DNA from: Proteus vulgaris
GTDB taxonomy: Bacteria; Pseudomonadota; Gammaproteobacteria; Enterobacterales; Enterobacteriaceae
Reading direction: 5' to 3'
Assembly: GCF_033708015.1 (NCBI RefSeq)
Contig: NZ_CP137920.1
Location: forward strand, 3,472,001 to 3,536,000
DNA: 64,000 nucleotides
The notes beneath the pieces were generated by a model, which ran no database searches, had not been told where the DNA came from, and was given only the letters and a program-made list of their open reading frames with translations. Each line of letters starts with the position of its first letter. Position 1 is the stretch's first letter. The position numbers and the translations under genes were made by a program. Of this stretch, positions 54,874 to 63,317 are shown piece by piece.

Positions 54874-55859
54874 AAGTCTCGCAAAATTCCTTTATTAATC
54901 CGTCTTAATAGCCCATTAGAAATGCTATTACCAAAGAAAATTAAAATAGTGCTAAAAACCACAATACCCATTAATAATGGAATATCGCCACGTAATCCCG
55001 CATCAACCGTGGCTTGCCCTAAACCGGGATAAGCAAACACTTTCTCAGCCAAAAGAGAGCCACCGAGTAATTCACCAATAGATGCAAACTGTAAGCAAAG
55101 TGCAGGAGTAATGGCATGACGTAGAACATGAAATAGCATCATAGCCCACCCTTTATCACCTTGTGCTTTCGCAAAATGGATAAATTCACTGCCCATTACC
55201 TCAGCGACTTTAGCGCGAGTGTGTAGTGCGATATTTCCGGTACCTAATAATCCAAGCGCAATCATAGGTAAGAGAAGATGAGAAAAACGCTGACTTAACG
55301 TTGCTGTTTCGGCACTACTTCCCATCGGCCACGCACAACAAATTGGCGCCCAATGCAAAGTGACAGAAAACAGAGATAACAGCAGCAATCCCACCCAGAA
55401 CGTCGGTAATGCAGCTAATAAATAAGATAAAGTAGAAATCATTCTATCAGGCCAACGATTAAGATATCGACCTGCAACCAATCCCATCACAACACCAATA
55501 ACACCTGAAAACACCCACGCAGAAAAAAGTAAGATAAACGAAGGTCCTGCACGTTCACGAATAACATCAATAACAGGCATGTTATACAACATAGAATAAC
55601 CAAAATCGCCTTGAATGATTTGGCTAAACCAAAGCCAAAATCGCATCCATAACGGCTGGTCAATTCCCCAACGTGCGGCAATTAAAGGGTATTGCTCAGG
55701 AGGAACATTCAGTAGGTCACTACCGATATAAGTCTTAATGGGATCGATCGGTGAAAAACTTAATAAAATAAAAACACCTGCTGTTGTCACCAACAGCAGG
55801 CAGAGTAATCGCAGGAAAAAACCTGCACTTTGACGTATTACTGACAAGTCCACTTCCAA
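54870..55859 (-). CDS. ABC transporter permease, first (NikB/DppB-like)
   Basis: A permease of up to 329 residues with six helices. FSPIDPIKTYIG and GIDQPLWMRFWLWFSQIIQGDFGYSMLYNMPVID are hallmarks of the DppB/OppB/NikB group; the EAA loop is ALHTRAKVAEVMGSEFIHFAKAQGD. The reading frame overlaps the binding-protein gene. The exact start is open: TTG 55859, GTG 55853 or TTG 55847 are possible, with GGAAG suited to the last. Function is translocation of the ligand delivered by the binding protein. Confidence 0.88.
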   Translation of the reverse strand: MEVDLSVIRQSAGFFLRLLCLLLVTTAGVFILLSFSPIDPIKTYIGSDLLNVPPEQYPLIAARWGIDQPLWMRFWLWFSQIIQGDFGYSMLYNMPVIDVIRERAGPSFILLFSAWVFSGVIGVVMGLVAGRYLNRWPDRMISTLSYLLAALPTFWVGLLLLSLFSVTLHWAPICCAWPMGSSAETATLSQRFSHLLLPMIALGLLGTGNIALHTRAKVAEVMGSEFIHFAKAQGDKGWAMMLFHVLRHAITPALCLQFASIGELLGGSLLAEKVFAYPGLGQATVDAGLRGDIPLLMGIVVFSTILIFFGNSISNGLLRRINKGILRDL

Positions 55860-57421
55860 GTATCTACACTATTTAATAATGACCATGAACCATGAATTTC
55901 AGGTGTTCCGGTACCCAAATCAACACAAGGGTTAGTAAGGTAAGTGTGTTGCACATTCATTAACCAAGCCCAAGCTGCATCACCTTTTACACCCACGCCG
56001 TTTTTACCATCCCACTCAACCGCTTTCCAATGAGGAACGGCTTCTTGCCATGTATGAGCATCGAGGGCAGCTTGCAAGTGTTTTTCGACCTCAGGATTTT
56101 TGTAATAACCTGGATTATAATAACCAACGCCAGCCGCATTTTCGCTGTAGTGATGATATAACTCCATAGGATCAAGGCTCCCCCAACCAAATAAAGTTGG
56201 ATTTGAGTGCATATAGCGCTCTACTGTATCCCAACTCCCTGATTTAAGATCCATTTGAATACCAATAGGTTGCACTAGCGCACGAATTGATTCGGCTAAA
56301 TCGCGACGAGTTGCATCACCACTGGTATACCATAAGGTAAGTTTGGCTTCTAAACCGTCTTTTTCGCGAATACCACTTTTATTCAGTTTCCAGCCTGCAT
56401 CTTCAAGAATTTGCTTCGCTTTTTCAACATCACCATCTTTAAAGGCAGCATCAGTTTGATCCCAAGGCAAACCTTTTACGCCGGTATATGCCGGAACGGC
56501 ATAACCATCAAGCACTTGCTCTGATAAGAGTTTGCGGTCAAGGGCATAGTTAATCGCTTTACGAATAGCGATATCTGCGGTGATATCATTACCAATATCA
56601 TACCCTTGGGCGTTTTTTTCACCTGATTTTACCATTGGAAAAACGATACCACGGTTTTCAACACTTGGTCTTTCCCACAATTTGGTATTGGGTAAATGTT
56701 TAGCTATTGCAGCCGTTGCAGGAGGAATACGCACAATACCTAACTGCCCACTTTGAGCAGCAGCAAAAGCAGCATCTTCATCGAGGAAAACAAAAATGAG
56801 TTTTTCAAAATCGTTTTTCTTACCCGCATAATAAGGGTTAGCTTCAACAATTAATTGTTGACCAGGTTGAAAACTTACCATGCGATAAGGACCTGCACCA
56901 ATGGGCTTTTGTGCGTAGGTTTTTTCATCATATTTATCAGCTGAAACGATACCTAGCGAACCCAGTACGTTAACAAAAGTACTTTGTGGTGCTTTTAGCG
57001 TAATAGTGACATGTAAGTCATCATCTGCTTTTGCAGAAAGGAAGTTTCCCATATCAACTTTACCGCCACTTGCAGCCGCATTGTTATAGGTAAATACGAT
57101 ATCTTTTGCTGTAAGTGGTAAGCCATCAGAGAATTTTAAATCTGGCTTTAACGTTAATTTCCATGTTTTACCATCTTCACTTGGCTGATAGTCACTTAAC
57201 ATATTGCTATACCAAGAGAGATCCGCATTTTGCTTTAATAATGGGCTATGGAGAAGTAAATAGCTGCCATGACTCCAACCCAGCATTGGGTCGAAGCCTT
57301 CTGTTGGCTCTTCACCAATAGCTAATTTTAATGTTTGAGCAGAGGTTGCAAAAGGGGCACTTAACGCGGCTAAGCAAGTTAACGTTACTAATGATTGACG
57401 CCAACCAAACCGAATAGACAT
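55838..57421 (-). CDS. Periplasmic binding protein of a nickel/peptide-type ABC importer
   Basis: A 527-residue SBP family 5 protein with signal peptide (LVTLTCLAALSAPFATSAQ). The family phrase EDGKTWKLTLKPDLKFSDGLPLTAKDIVFTYNN is present, as is ADIAIRKAINYALDRK. It differs from E. coli NikA along most of its length but fits the Ynt-type nickel binding proteins of Yersinia and Proteus; peptide import cannot be excluded. Two cysteines near the end (NPCVDLG, KWTCQ) could form a disulfide. Nearness to [NiFe]-hydrogenase genes supports nickel. It is first of five genes. Confidence 0.82.
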   Translation of the reverse strand: MSIRFGWRQSLVTLTCLAALSAPFATSAQTLKLAIGEEPTEGFDPMLGWSHGSYLLLHSPLLKQNADLSWYSNMLSDYQPSEDGKTWKLTLKPDLKFSDGLPLTAKDIVFTYNNAAASGGKVDMGNFLSAKADDDLHVTITLKAPQSTFVNVLGSLGIVSADKYDEKTYAQKPIGAGPYRMVSFQPGQQLIVEANPYYAGKKNDFEKLIFVFLDEDAAFAAAQSGQLGIVRIPPATAAIAKHLPNTKLWERPSVENRGIVFPMVKSGEKNAQGYDIGNDITADIAIRKAINYALDRKLLSEQVLDGYAVPAYTGVKGLPWDQTDAAFKDGDVEKAKQILEDAGWKLNKSGIREKDGLEAKLTLWYTSGDATRRDLAESIRALVQPIGIQMDLKSGSWDTVERYMHSNPTLFGWGSLDPMELYHHYSENAAGVGYYNPGYYKNPEVEKHLQAALDAHTWQEAVPHWKAVEWDGKNGVGVKGDAAWAWLMNVQHTYLTNPCVDLGTGTPEIHGSWSLLNSVDTWKWTCQ

Positions 57422-57824
57422 AAAACATTCTCCGATTTTTTAGATACGACTTATCATCAATCTCTATCTCAATAAGATGAAGAGGCTGAAGCAAGATAAA
57501 TAACAATAATAATTATGACGTTCTGCAACTTAATGCAGATAAAGATTAAACTCGTGTCATCATAATAAGTTTTTTTATTTAACTACTCGAATAATATTCA
57601 ACAGTTTATTGATTTTACATAAACTTTTATTAAGCAGTAATACTCATTATGGCAAACTTCTAGTCAGTGCACAGTATTTTTCTAATAAATAAGTTATATA
57701 TTTATCATTGAATTTATTAGTGAGCGTAAAACGAAATAAAGTGACTTTTTAACGAAACTCCATTCGTGCATTTTATTTAATATGCATTAAAAATAAAAAG
57801 GCGCATTATTGCGCCCTCTTGTGA
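57422..57824. other. Control region of the ABC importer
   Basis: About 400 bp, AT-rich, without a gene. I searched by eye for a NikR-type GTATGA-N16-TCATAC site and a Fur box and saw neither. The left end must contain the operon promoter; the right end has the terminator of the glycosyltransferase gene. Confidence 0.5.
57795..57815 (-). terminator. Terminator after the glycosyltransferase gene
   Basis: GGCGCA/TGCGCC stem (57800-57805, 57810-57815) with a TTAT loop and TTTTTATTTTT on the minus strand. Confidence 0.85.
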
Positions 57825-58814
57825 TCATGAATTTAATATTCTTTTTAATTTAAAATAGCGCCGACCTAAACGCCAACGTAATCTAAAATCTTTCGCATTT
57901 TTCCAAATTAATGACCATATTCCTCGTTCAAAAAGCGTTTTAACCATCTGTTTTTTAAGTTCAATACACTGAATAGAACCAATTGAGTGGATAATCCCTA
58001 ATCCTTCTTTTGCGATTTGCCAATAGCATGCATTAATATTTTTAGTGACGTTATTATGTTTTTTATTAATAGCATCCAGCATTTCTAATATTTTCATGTA
58101 ATTATGAATTGTTCTAACATGAATAGTATCATTAGGTGTCGTATGAGAAACTGATCCAGAATGAATAAAATAATTATAATAGCGCTCATTAATATATTTA
58201 ACGCGCTGAGCTGTTAATAATACCTCCGTCGTCCACGGGATATCTTGATGATGTAAGCCCGGTTCAAAATAATAACCATGAGCAAGTAAAAACTCACGTC
58301 GATAAATATTTAACCAAGTTACATGTAAGAATTTTTTAGAGTTTAATGCCATTTTTAACCATTGCGGCCCCGTTAAAACCCCTGTTGTCTGTAAGCGATT
58401 CGATGGAAATATCGGTCGTGAAGGACGACCATCTGCATAGACATAATTGCCATTGCAAGTCGCAATGTCTAAATCATCAGCAAGCGCGATTTCGAGTAGG
58501 CGAGGATACATGTTTGCATCAATACTATCGTCAATATCAGGAAAAGCGACATACCTTCCACGCGCCACATTAAAGCCTGTATTACGAGCAACAGAAACAC
58601 CTAGGTTTTCCTGTGTCAAAATAGTGACATCGGGGAATTTATCTTTCCATTCATAAAGTAATTTTAATGAATTATCCTTAGAGCCATCATCAACAAGAAT
58701 AAGTTCCCAATTTTGTAGTTTCTGCATTCGTAAATAACTGAAAAATTGTGATAAAAACTGCTCGCCATTGTAAATAGCCACCACAATACTTAATTGAGGT
58801 ACAGAAGAAGACAT
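57825..58814 (-). CDS. Family 2 glycosyltransferase (orphan gene)
   Basis: A 329-residue GT-A fold glycosyltransferase. The N-terminal nucleotide-sugar region is LSIVVAIYNGEQFLSQFFSYL, with ILVDDGSKDNSLKLL and the metal-binding FPDIDDSIDANMYPRL; NLGVSVARNTGFNVARGRY lies between. The C-terminal third is basic and helix-rich. Acceptor unknown; LPS core or capsule decoration is the usual role. It is not in a sugar cluster here. ATG at 58814 is preferred as the first methionine of a normal GT2 start; the upstream frame adds 24 unlikely residues. Confidence 0.85.
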   Translation of the reverse strand: MSSSVPQLSIVVAIYNGEQFLSQFFSYLRMQKLQNWELILVDDGSKDNSLKLLYEWKDKFPDVTILTQENLGVSVARNTGFNVARGRYVAFPDIDDSIDANMYPRLLEIALADDLDIATCNGNYVYADGRPSRPIFPSNRLQTTGVLTGPQWLKMALNSKKFLHVTWLNIYRREFLLAHGYYFEPGLHHQDIPWTTEVLLTAQRVKYINERYYNYFIHSGSVSHTTPNDTIHVRTIHNYMKILEMLDAINKKHNNVTKNINACYWQIAKEGLGIIHSIGSIQCIELKKQMVKTLFERGIWSLIWKNAKDFRLRWRLGRRYFKLKRILNS

Positions 58815-59199
58815 AACCAACCTTTTATTCTCTTTAAGATATAGTTTTTCTCTAGATATACCGTTTAAGAATAGGAAAGAGACCAACCTGAATAGGTTGT
58901 TATTTTTGCTTTTCTTCCGTTATAAATTAAGAGAAAAAGTAACTTTTCTGCCAATTCAAAGTAAAAATCATTATCGTTAAAGAATTAGTATAGTTAACTT
59001 CTGGAATACTCGATGAAGGAAAGGTTAAGCAACGTTATTTTTTAAAACAGATAACTAAAGGAAAACTTAAGGTTAGAGAGAAAAATAGATGTTATTAGCA
59101 ATAGGCAAACTTTATAATGAGTAATATAAGTTACACAAATCGTTTTTTTATGATTTAATGAGTAAAATATCACTCATTATTTTTTACGAGGTAGTGAAT
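58815..59199. other. Intergenic region before hipA
   Basis: About 385 bp of AT-rich DNA between the divergent glycosyltransferase and hipA genes. No ORF is convincing. The right end is the left 63-bp repeat and operator of the hip module. Confidence 0.5.
59116..59178. repeat. Left 63-bp repeat / operator of the hipA-hipB module
   Basis: It begins with AATGAGTAATAT and ends with ATATCACTCATT, near-perfect inverted ends. The first 34 bp (59116-59149) are identical to 60933-60966 and overall 51 of 63 positions match the right copy. An additional AATGAGT (59157-59163) pairs with ACTCATT (59172-59178) to form a perfect 7-bp-arm palindrome 22 bp before the hipA start, a likely HipB operator. Confidence 0.85.
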
Positions 59200-60573
59200 A
59201 TGGAAAAAATAACATTACAAGCATTTATCGCTCAAGAGTGGAAAGATATCGCTATTATTCATTTTCCTGAGCATGATCGCGCATTATATGCAAGTAAGTA
59301 TGATATTACCTACCCAATCACTGAACTAGAGTATGAAACAAATTATTCAGTGGACTACCTTTATCAGGATGATAACTACGCTGTTTCTATTAACCATCCT
59401 GTTTCGCTTTATTTTGATGATAATGGCTCTCCTGGTTGGCTTAAATTTTTAGATGATATTATGCCTAGCGGTGCAAGTCGAAGGTATTGGGTCCAATATC
59501 TTGACATTGCAAATCTGACTATAGAGCAACAAAATTATGAATTATTTTATCATGGTACTATTTCACCTATTGGTAATTTACGTGTAAAAGAATCATTACC
59601 AGCACCGTCCAGTTTAAACAAGGATCTTGTTTTTACTATTGATGATGTCAAAAATAGAGCCAGTGACTTTCTAGATTACGCACAACGTAAAGGTGCAGCA
59701 GCGGGGGGCGCAACGGGTGCTGGAGGTGAAGCACCGAAATTATTATTAAGATGCAGTAAAAATGAAGAAGTTTGGATTGATACTTATCAAGATGATGTAT
59801 CTAATCTCGATAAATATTACTTAGTGAAATTTCCAAGAGGAAATCGTTCAAGTATAGATTGTGATATTTTAAGAACAGAATATCATTTTTATCATGAACT
59901 GACTGCAATGGGTTTTAATACTATTTCCATTGAGGGTATGCGTCTAGAAGAAGGAAATAATTATCCTTCTTTATGGCTTCCTCGCTTTGATATCAAAAGA
60001 GAAGATCATAAAATTATTCGCCTAGCAATGGAATCTGTCTATTCCATGCTAAATAAGGCACCAGGTACAACGCTATATCATGAAACAGTCATCAGAGAAT
60101 TAATTGATAAAATTAGTCAAAGTAATATGGTTACCCAATTTGGTTTTCAATTTGATACAAGTGATTTTATTATTGAATGGGTAAGGCGAGATTTATTAAA
60201 TATTATTTTTGGTAATAGCGATAATCATGGACGAAATACTTCTTTTATAAGATATAACAACGCAATTTATCTCGCACCTATTTATGATTTTGCACCAATG
60301 AAAGCTGACCCAGAGGGGATTGCCAGAACAACAAAATGGAATTCACAAAGTGAAATAGGTGGCGAATACAGTTTTATTAATATTGCAAATTCTTTATCTG
60401 ATTTAATCCCACAAGAACAGCTACTGAACGCGCTAAAAGAAACTGCACTACAACTTATTACATTAAAAGAAAGATTAGAAATAAGAGGTGTACCAACCCA
60501 AATACTCACAATGCCTTCATTTGGTTTTGATTTTATATCTAATAAGCTCGAACGTTGGGGGTTGTTATCATGA
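59200..60573 (+). CDS. hipA: HipA-type serine/threonine kinase toxin
   Basis: A 457-residue kinase of the HipA family (E. coli HipA 440), which phosphorylates glutamyl-tRNA synthetase to stop growth. Kinase residues are intact: the glycine-rich GGATGAGGEAPKLLL, the ATP lysine in YYLVKFPRG, glutamate in LRTEYHFYHEL, hinge LWLPRFD, catalytic GNSDNHGRNTSF and metal aspartate in APIYDFAPM. The N-terminal HipA subdomain is present, so it is not a short HipT-type kinase. ATG at 59200 has GAGG 8 nt upstream; the frame from 59158 starts inside the operator. It precedes the HTH gene, reverse of E. coli hipBA. The target may differ from that of E. coli HipA. Confidence 0.85.
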   Translation: MEKITLQAFIAQEWKDIAIIHFPEHDRALYASKYDITYPITELEYETNYSVDYLYQDDNYAVSINHPVSLYFDDNGSPGWLKFLDDIMPSGASRRYWVQYLDIANLTIEQQNYELFYHGTISPIGNLRVKESLPAPSSLNKDLVFTIDDVKNRASDFLDYAQRKGAAAGGATGAGGEAPKLLLRCSKNEEVWIDTYQDDVSNLDKYYLVKFPRGNRSSIDCDILRTEYHFYHELTAMGFNTISIEGMRLEEGNNYPSLWLPRFDIKREDHKIIRLAMESVYSMLNKAPGTTLYHETVIRELIDKISQSNMVTQFGFQFDTSDFIIEWVRRDLLNIIFGNSDNHGRNTSFIRYNNAIYLAPIYDFAPMKADPEGIARTTKWNSQSEIGGEYSFINIANSLSDLIPQEQLLNALKETALQLITLKERLEIRGVPTQILTMPSFGFDFISNKLERWGLLS

Positions 60574-60941
60574 ATGATGTAAACCATAAAAGCCCAATCA
60601 GTAAAATCCCTGTCAGAGTATCCAAAAAATGCCCATCTGTAGCAACAGTGGATAGAAAAGAACTCATCAACCAAACGATGTTTCAATTGTTATTTGGCGA
60701 AATAAGCCAAGGAGAGGCATTAAAAATATTAAGAATCAAAGTATTAGGTTTAAATCAAGAGCGCTATGCAAAGCTTATTCATATATCACGTAAAACGCTA
60801 TCAGAAATAGAAAATGGCAAAGGTAATTACTCTGCTGATATAATTAACAAAGCATTTAAACCATTTGGGTTAAAAATTGGACTGATCCCTTATTCCCCCC
60901 ATGTTTTGCTTTCATTACTTAAAGATCATATCAATGAGTAA
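60570..60941 (+). CDS. HipB-like helix-turn-helix antitoxin
   Basis: A 123-residue protein with an N-terminal extension of about 60 residues and a Cro/C1-type helix-turn-helix (GLNQERYAKLIHISRKTLSEIENGKGNYSADIINKAFKPFG, about 66-105). ATG at 60570 overlaps the hipA stop (ATGA), so the pair is translationally coupled. GGGGG lies upstream. It should neutralise HipA and repress the operon by binding the AATGAGT elements. Its last codons (Asn-Glu-stop) are part of the right-hand repeat. The extension is longer than in E. coli HipB (88 residues). Confidence 0.82.
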   Translation: MNDVNHKSPISKIPVRVSKKCPSVATVDRKELINQTMFQLLFGEISQGEALKILRIKVLGLNQERYAKLIHISRKTLSEIENGKGNYSADIINKAFKPFGLKIGLIPYSPHVLLSLLKDHINE

Positions 60942-60995
60942 TATAAGTTACACAAATCGTTTTTTTTATAATCAATGACACTGATATTACTCATT
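60933..60995. repeat. Right 63-bp repeat of the hipA-hipB module
   Basis: Same length as the left copy with identical first 34 bp. AATGAGTAATAT (60933-60944) and ATATTACTCATT (60984-60995) form a perfect 12-bp inverted repeat. It covers the hipB stop codon. Distance between the copies is 1817 bp. Confidence 0.88.
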
Positions 60996-61000
60996 AACAA

Positions 61001-61030
61001 AAAACATCCGCAAAGCGGATGTTTTAGTTT
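61001..61030. terminator. Bidirectional terminator between hipB and hycI
   Basis: AAAACATCCGC/GCGGATGTTTT stem (61001-61011, 61015-61025) with an AAA loop; A and T tracts on each side. It serves hipAB and the hydrogenase operon. Confidence 0.92.
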
Positions 61031-61069
61031 TTATTTATATTAATAATATATTGGATACTTGTTATACTT

Positions 61070-61570
61070 TTATTCTTCAATTTCTTCTTCATCGCAGACT
61101 TCAAGTGCTGGAAAGTAATCGACTCGCCAAGACTTGATCCCTTGATACACCTCATCAACGGCATTTTTTACCGCGTCAGTCATTGGATAATAAAAACCGA
61201 CCAAATCAGGTTGGATCCCTAAGAAAGTGATATCTGGAATATCATCTTTTAATTGATCGATAAGAAAATTCAACGGCATATTATGAGTGCTCATAATAAA
61301 CATTTCAGCGATATAGTCGGGATCTATCACCCTAATCTCACCAGGATTTAAACCAATATCGGCGGCATCAACAATGACAACACATTGAGGTTGTAATTCT
61401 CTTACTTGATAAGAGACATTTTCAGGCGCACTCCCGCCGTTGATAACAATCCATCCATCAATGGGATTTGCTTCCATTAACTCAGCAAGTAGAGGGCCAG
61501 CACCATCATCACCCATCATGCTGTTACCAACCGTTAATACCACTTTAGGTGTTGTCATTGCTTTACTCAT
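61070..61570 (-). CDS. hycI: [NiFe]-hydrogenase large-subunit maturation protease HycI
   Basis: A 166-residue endopeptidase (E. coli 156) that trims the C-terminus of the group 4 hydrogenase large subunit after nickel insertion. The first nickel-binding acid is in GNSMMGDDGAGPLLAE, the second in VIVDAADIG, and the histidine in STHNMPLNFLID. The C-terminal ten residues are very acidic (CDEEEIEE). It overlaps the preceding hyfJ stop (ATGA) and is the last gene of the operon. Confidence 0.93.
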   Translation of the reverse strand: MSKAMTTPKVVLTVGNSMMGDDGAGPLLAELMEANPIDGWIVINGGSAPENVSYQVRELQPQCVVIVDAADIGLNPGEIRVIDPDYIAEMFIMSTHNMPLNFLIDQLKDDIPDITFLGIQPDLVGFYYPMTDAVKNAVDEVYQGIKSWRVDYFPALEVCDEEEIEE

Positions 61571-61980
61571 GGTTTTCTCTTCACAATCAAATAAATAGCA
61601 GGTTCTGCGTGGATCTCACCGAGCAATTTAATCAGCGTTTGACTCCACTCACTAAAAACAGGATCGTCATTTTTGATAATCGGATCAAAGGCTAACGCTA
61701 ATAAGTGAGTATGCTCAGAGTTAATATTGATTTCACCAAACGTCAACAATCCTTGCATTTTGCGTTTAGCTTCACCTTCAGGCAATAAATCAATCCATGC
61801 TTTATATTTTTCTAAAGGACAGATTAGCTCTGTTTTTAAACAATCAATCATACCCACGTGGTGACCAATCGCGAGCGAATAGTACATCACCTGTTGCGCT
61901 TGCTCTGGAATATCATCATCGCTATCAACAAACTTTTGTCTTAATGACCAAAAGTAAACTTTAGCGTCGTCATCAGGCAT
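61567..61980 (-). CDS. hyfJ: Formate hydrogenlyase maturation protein HyfJ/HycH
   Basis: A 137-residue cytosolic protein of the HycH/HyfJ family, needed for assembly of the large subunit. The start [19 protein letters not shown] and the conserved [19 protein letters not shown] phrase identify the family. It has no cofactor motif beyond that. It overlaps hyfI by 8 bp and hycI by 4 bp. Choosing HyfJ over HycH is a naming matter that the order hyfG-H-I-J supports only in part. Confidence 0.88.
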   Translation of the reverse strand: MPDDDAKVYFWSLRQKFVDSDDDIPEQAQQVMYYSLAIGHHVGMIDCLKTELICPLEKYKAWIDLLPEGEAKRKMQGLLTFGEININSEHTHLLALAFDPIIKNDDPVFSEWSQTLIKLLGEIHAEPAIYLIVKRKP

Positions 61981-62755
61981 AGATGCCCCCTTGGCTTAAT
62001 GAGTAAACTAGACGTTTTACAATCTCGGATAAACGAGGATCATTCGCTTGTCGTAGCCATTCATCAACACGTCCACTGACTTCTTGAAGCGTGGCACCTT
62101 CTAATAATGTGAGGAAGTGATCACTGATTTGTCTTCCTTGATAATAACCCGCAAGACGACGAGCTTCACGCTCAATCATCACCCGAGCATCTAAAGGAAT
62201 AGAAGGCAAAATAAGGGATGCTTTTTCATTCTCTACTTCAATGTGTGATTCACCTTTTAATTTTTGATCTAACAAACCCAAAGCAACAGCAAATCCATAA
62301 ATCGTCGCTGCTGGTGTTGGAGGACAACCAGGGATCCACACATCAATAGGAACGATAGATTCACTCCCTCCCCATACACAATAAAGATCGTGGAAAATAC
62401 CGCCGCCACAACCACAAGCGCCATAAGAGATACAAATTTTTGGATCTGGCGCTGATTCATAAGCACGTAACGCAGGTACGCGCATCTGGCGCGTTACTGC
62501 GCCAGTGAACAATAAAATATCAGCGTGACGAGGCGAGGCTACCACTTTGATACCAAAACGTTCTGCATCAAAAACAGGGGTAATTGCGGAGAAAATTTCA
62601 ATCTCACAACCGTTACAACCACCACAGTCAACACGATAAACATAAGCTGAACGTTGAATATCTTTCAACAATGTCTGTTTTAGCTTTTTAACTTGATCAT
62701 CAAGAGTGATAGGCTGGCTAACATGATGATTAATGGGAATTTCTGGTAGACTCAT
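61973..62755 (-). CDS. hyfI: Hydrogenase small subunit HyfI/HycG
   Basis: A 260-residue group 4 hydrogenase small subunit (E. coli 252-255) that carries the proximal [4Fe-4S] cluster. Ligands are seen in [28 protein letters not shown] and [13 protein letters not shown]. It is homologous to NuoB of complex I. It overlaps hyfH (62752) by 4 bp and hyfJ by 8 bp. It transfers electrons between HyfH and the NiFe site of HyfG. Confidence 0.94.
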   Translation of the reverse strand: MSLPEIPINHHVSQPITLDDQVKKLKQTLLKDIQRSAYVYRVDCGGCNGCEIEIFSAITPVFDAERFGIKVVASPRHADILLFTGAVTRQMRVPALRAYESAPDPKICISYGACGCGGGIFHDLYCVWGGSESIVPIDVWIPGCPPTPAATIYGFAVALGLLDQKLKGESHIEVENEKASLILPSIPLDARVMIEREARRLAGYYQGRQISDHFLTLLEGATLQEVSGRVDEWLRQANDPRLSEIVKRLVYSLSQGGIYA

Positions 62756-63306
62756 TTTATTGTACTCCCAATTTCGCCCATACTAATATTTTCACGACCA
62801 TCAGATAATAAGTTATGTTTACGCTTACATTCAGGGCAAGTTTCAAATTGTGGGCGCATCGCTTCTACAGTTTGCTCATCCCAGCCCGATTGCACTAAGA
62901 GTTCCATCGCATATTCAACTGATTTTCTAGGCGTAAAGGGTTGATGGCATTCACGGCAATTCAATAATTTAAATGTTCCTTTAATATAAAGATCTGACTT
63001 TTTAGTCACTGCCGTTTCAAACATATCGGATAAAACAATCGCTCTTGTTGGACAAACTTCTTCACAACGGCCGCAATAAATACAGCGACCAATGAATAAT
63101 TGCCAATGACGCTCGCCTGTTTCCAAATTCGTTTCCATGGTTAATGCATTCGCAGGACATGCAGCAGTGCAAGCACCACACACAATACATTGCTGTGCAT
63201 CATATTCAGGCTTACCTCTGAAACCATCAGGTAAATCCAGAGGTTTAAACGGATATTTGGTCGTTGCTTCGCCTGTTTTGATTATGGTTTTAAACAATTT
63301 TAACAT
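62752..63306 (-). CDS. hyfH: Hydrogenase electron-transfer subunit HyfH/HycF
   Basis: A 184-residue ferredoxin-like subunit with two [4Fe-4S] motifs: [15 protein letters not shown] and [15 protein letters not shown]. Towards the C-terminus two CxxC pairs (NCRECHQP and CPECKRKH) look like a metal site, as in E. coli HycF. It resembles NuoI and links formate-dehydrogenase electrons to the small subunit. The start [20 protein letters not shown] matches the family start. It follows hyfG by 11 bp. Confidence 0.94.
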   Translation of the reverse strand: MLKLFKTIIKTGEATTKYPFKPLDLPDGFRGKPEYDAQQCIVCGACTAACPANALTMETNLETGERHWQLFIGRCIYCGRCEEVCPTRAIVLSDMFETAVTKKSDLYIKGTFKLLNCRECHQPFTPRKSVEYAMELLVQSGWDEQTVEAMRPQFETCPECKRKHNLLSDGRENISMGEIGSTIK

Positions 63307-63317
63307 CGTTCATTCCC

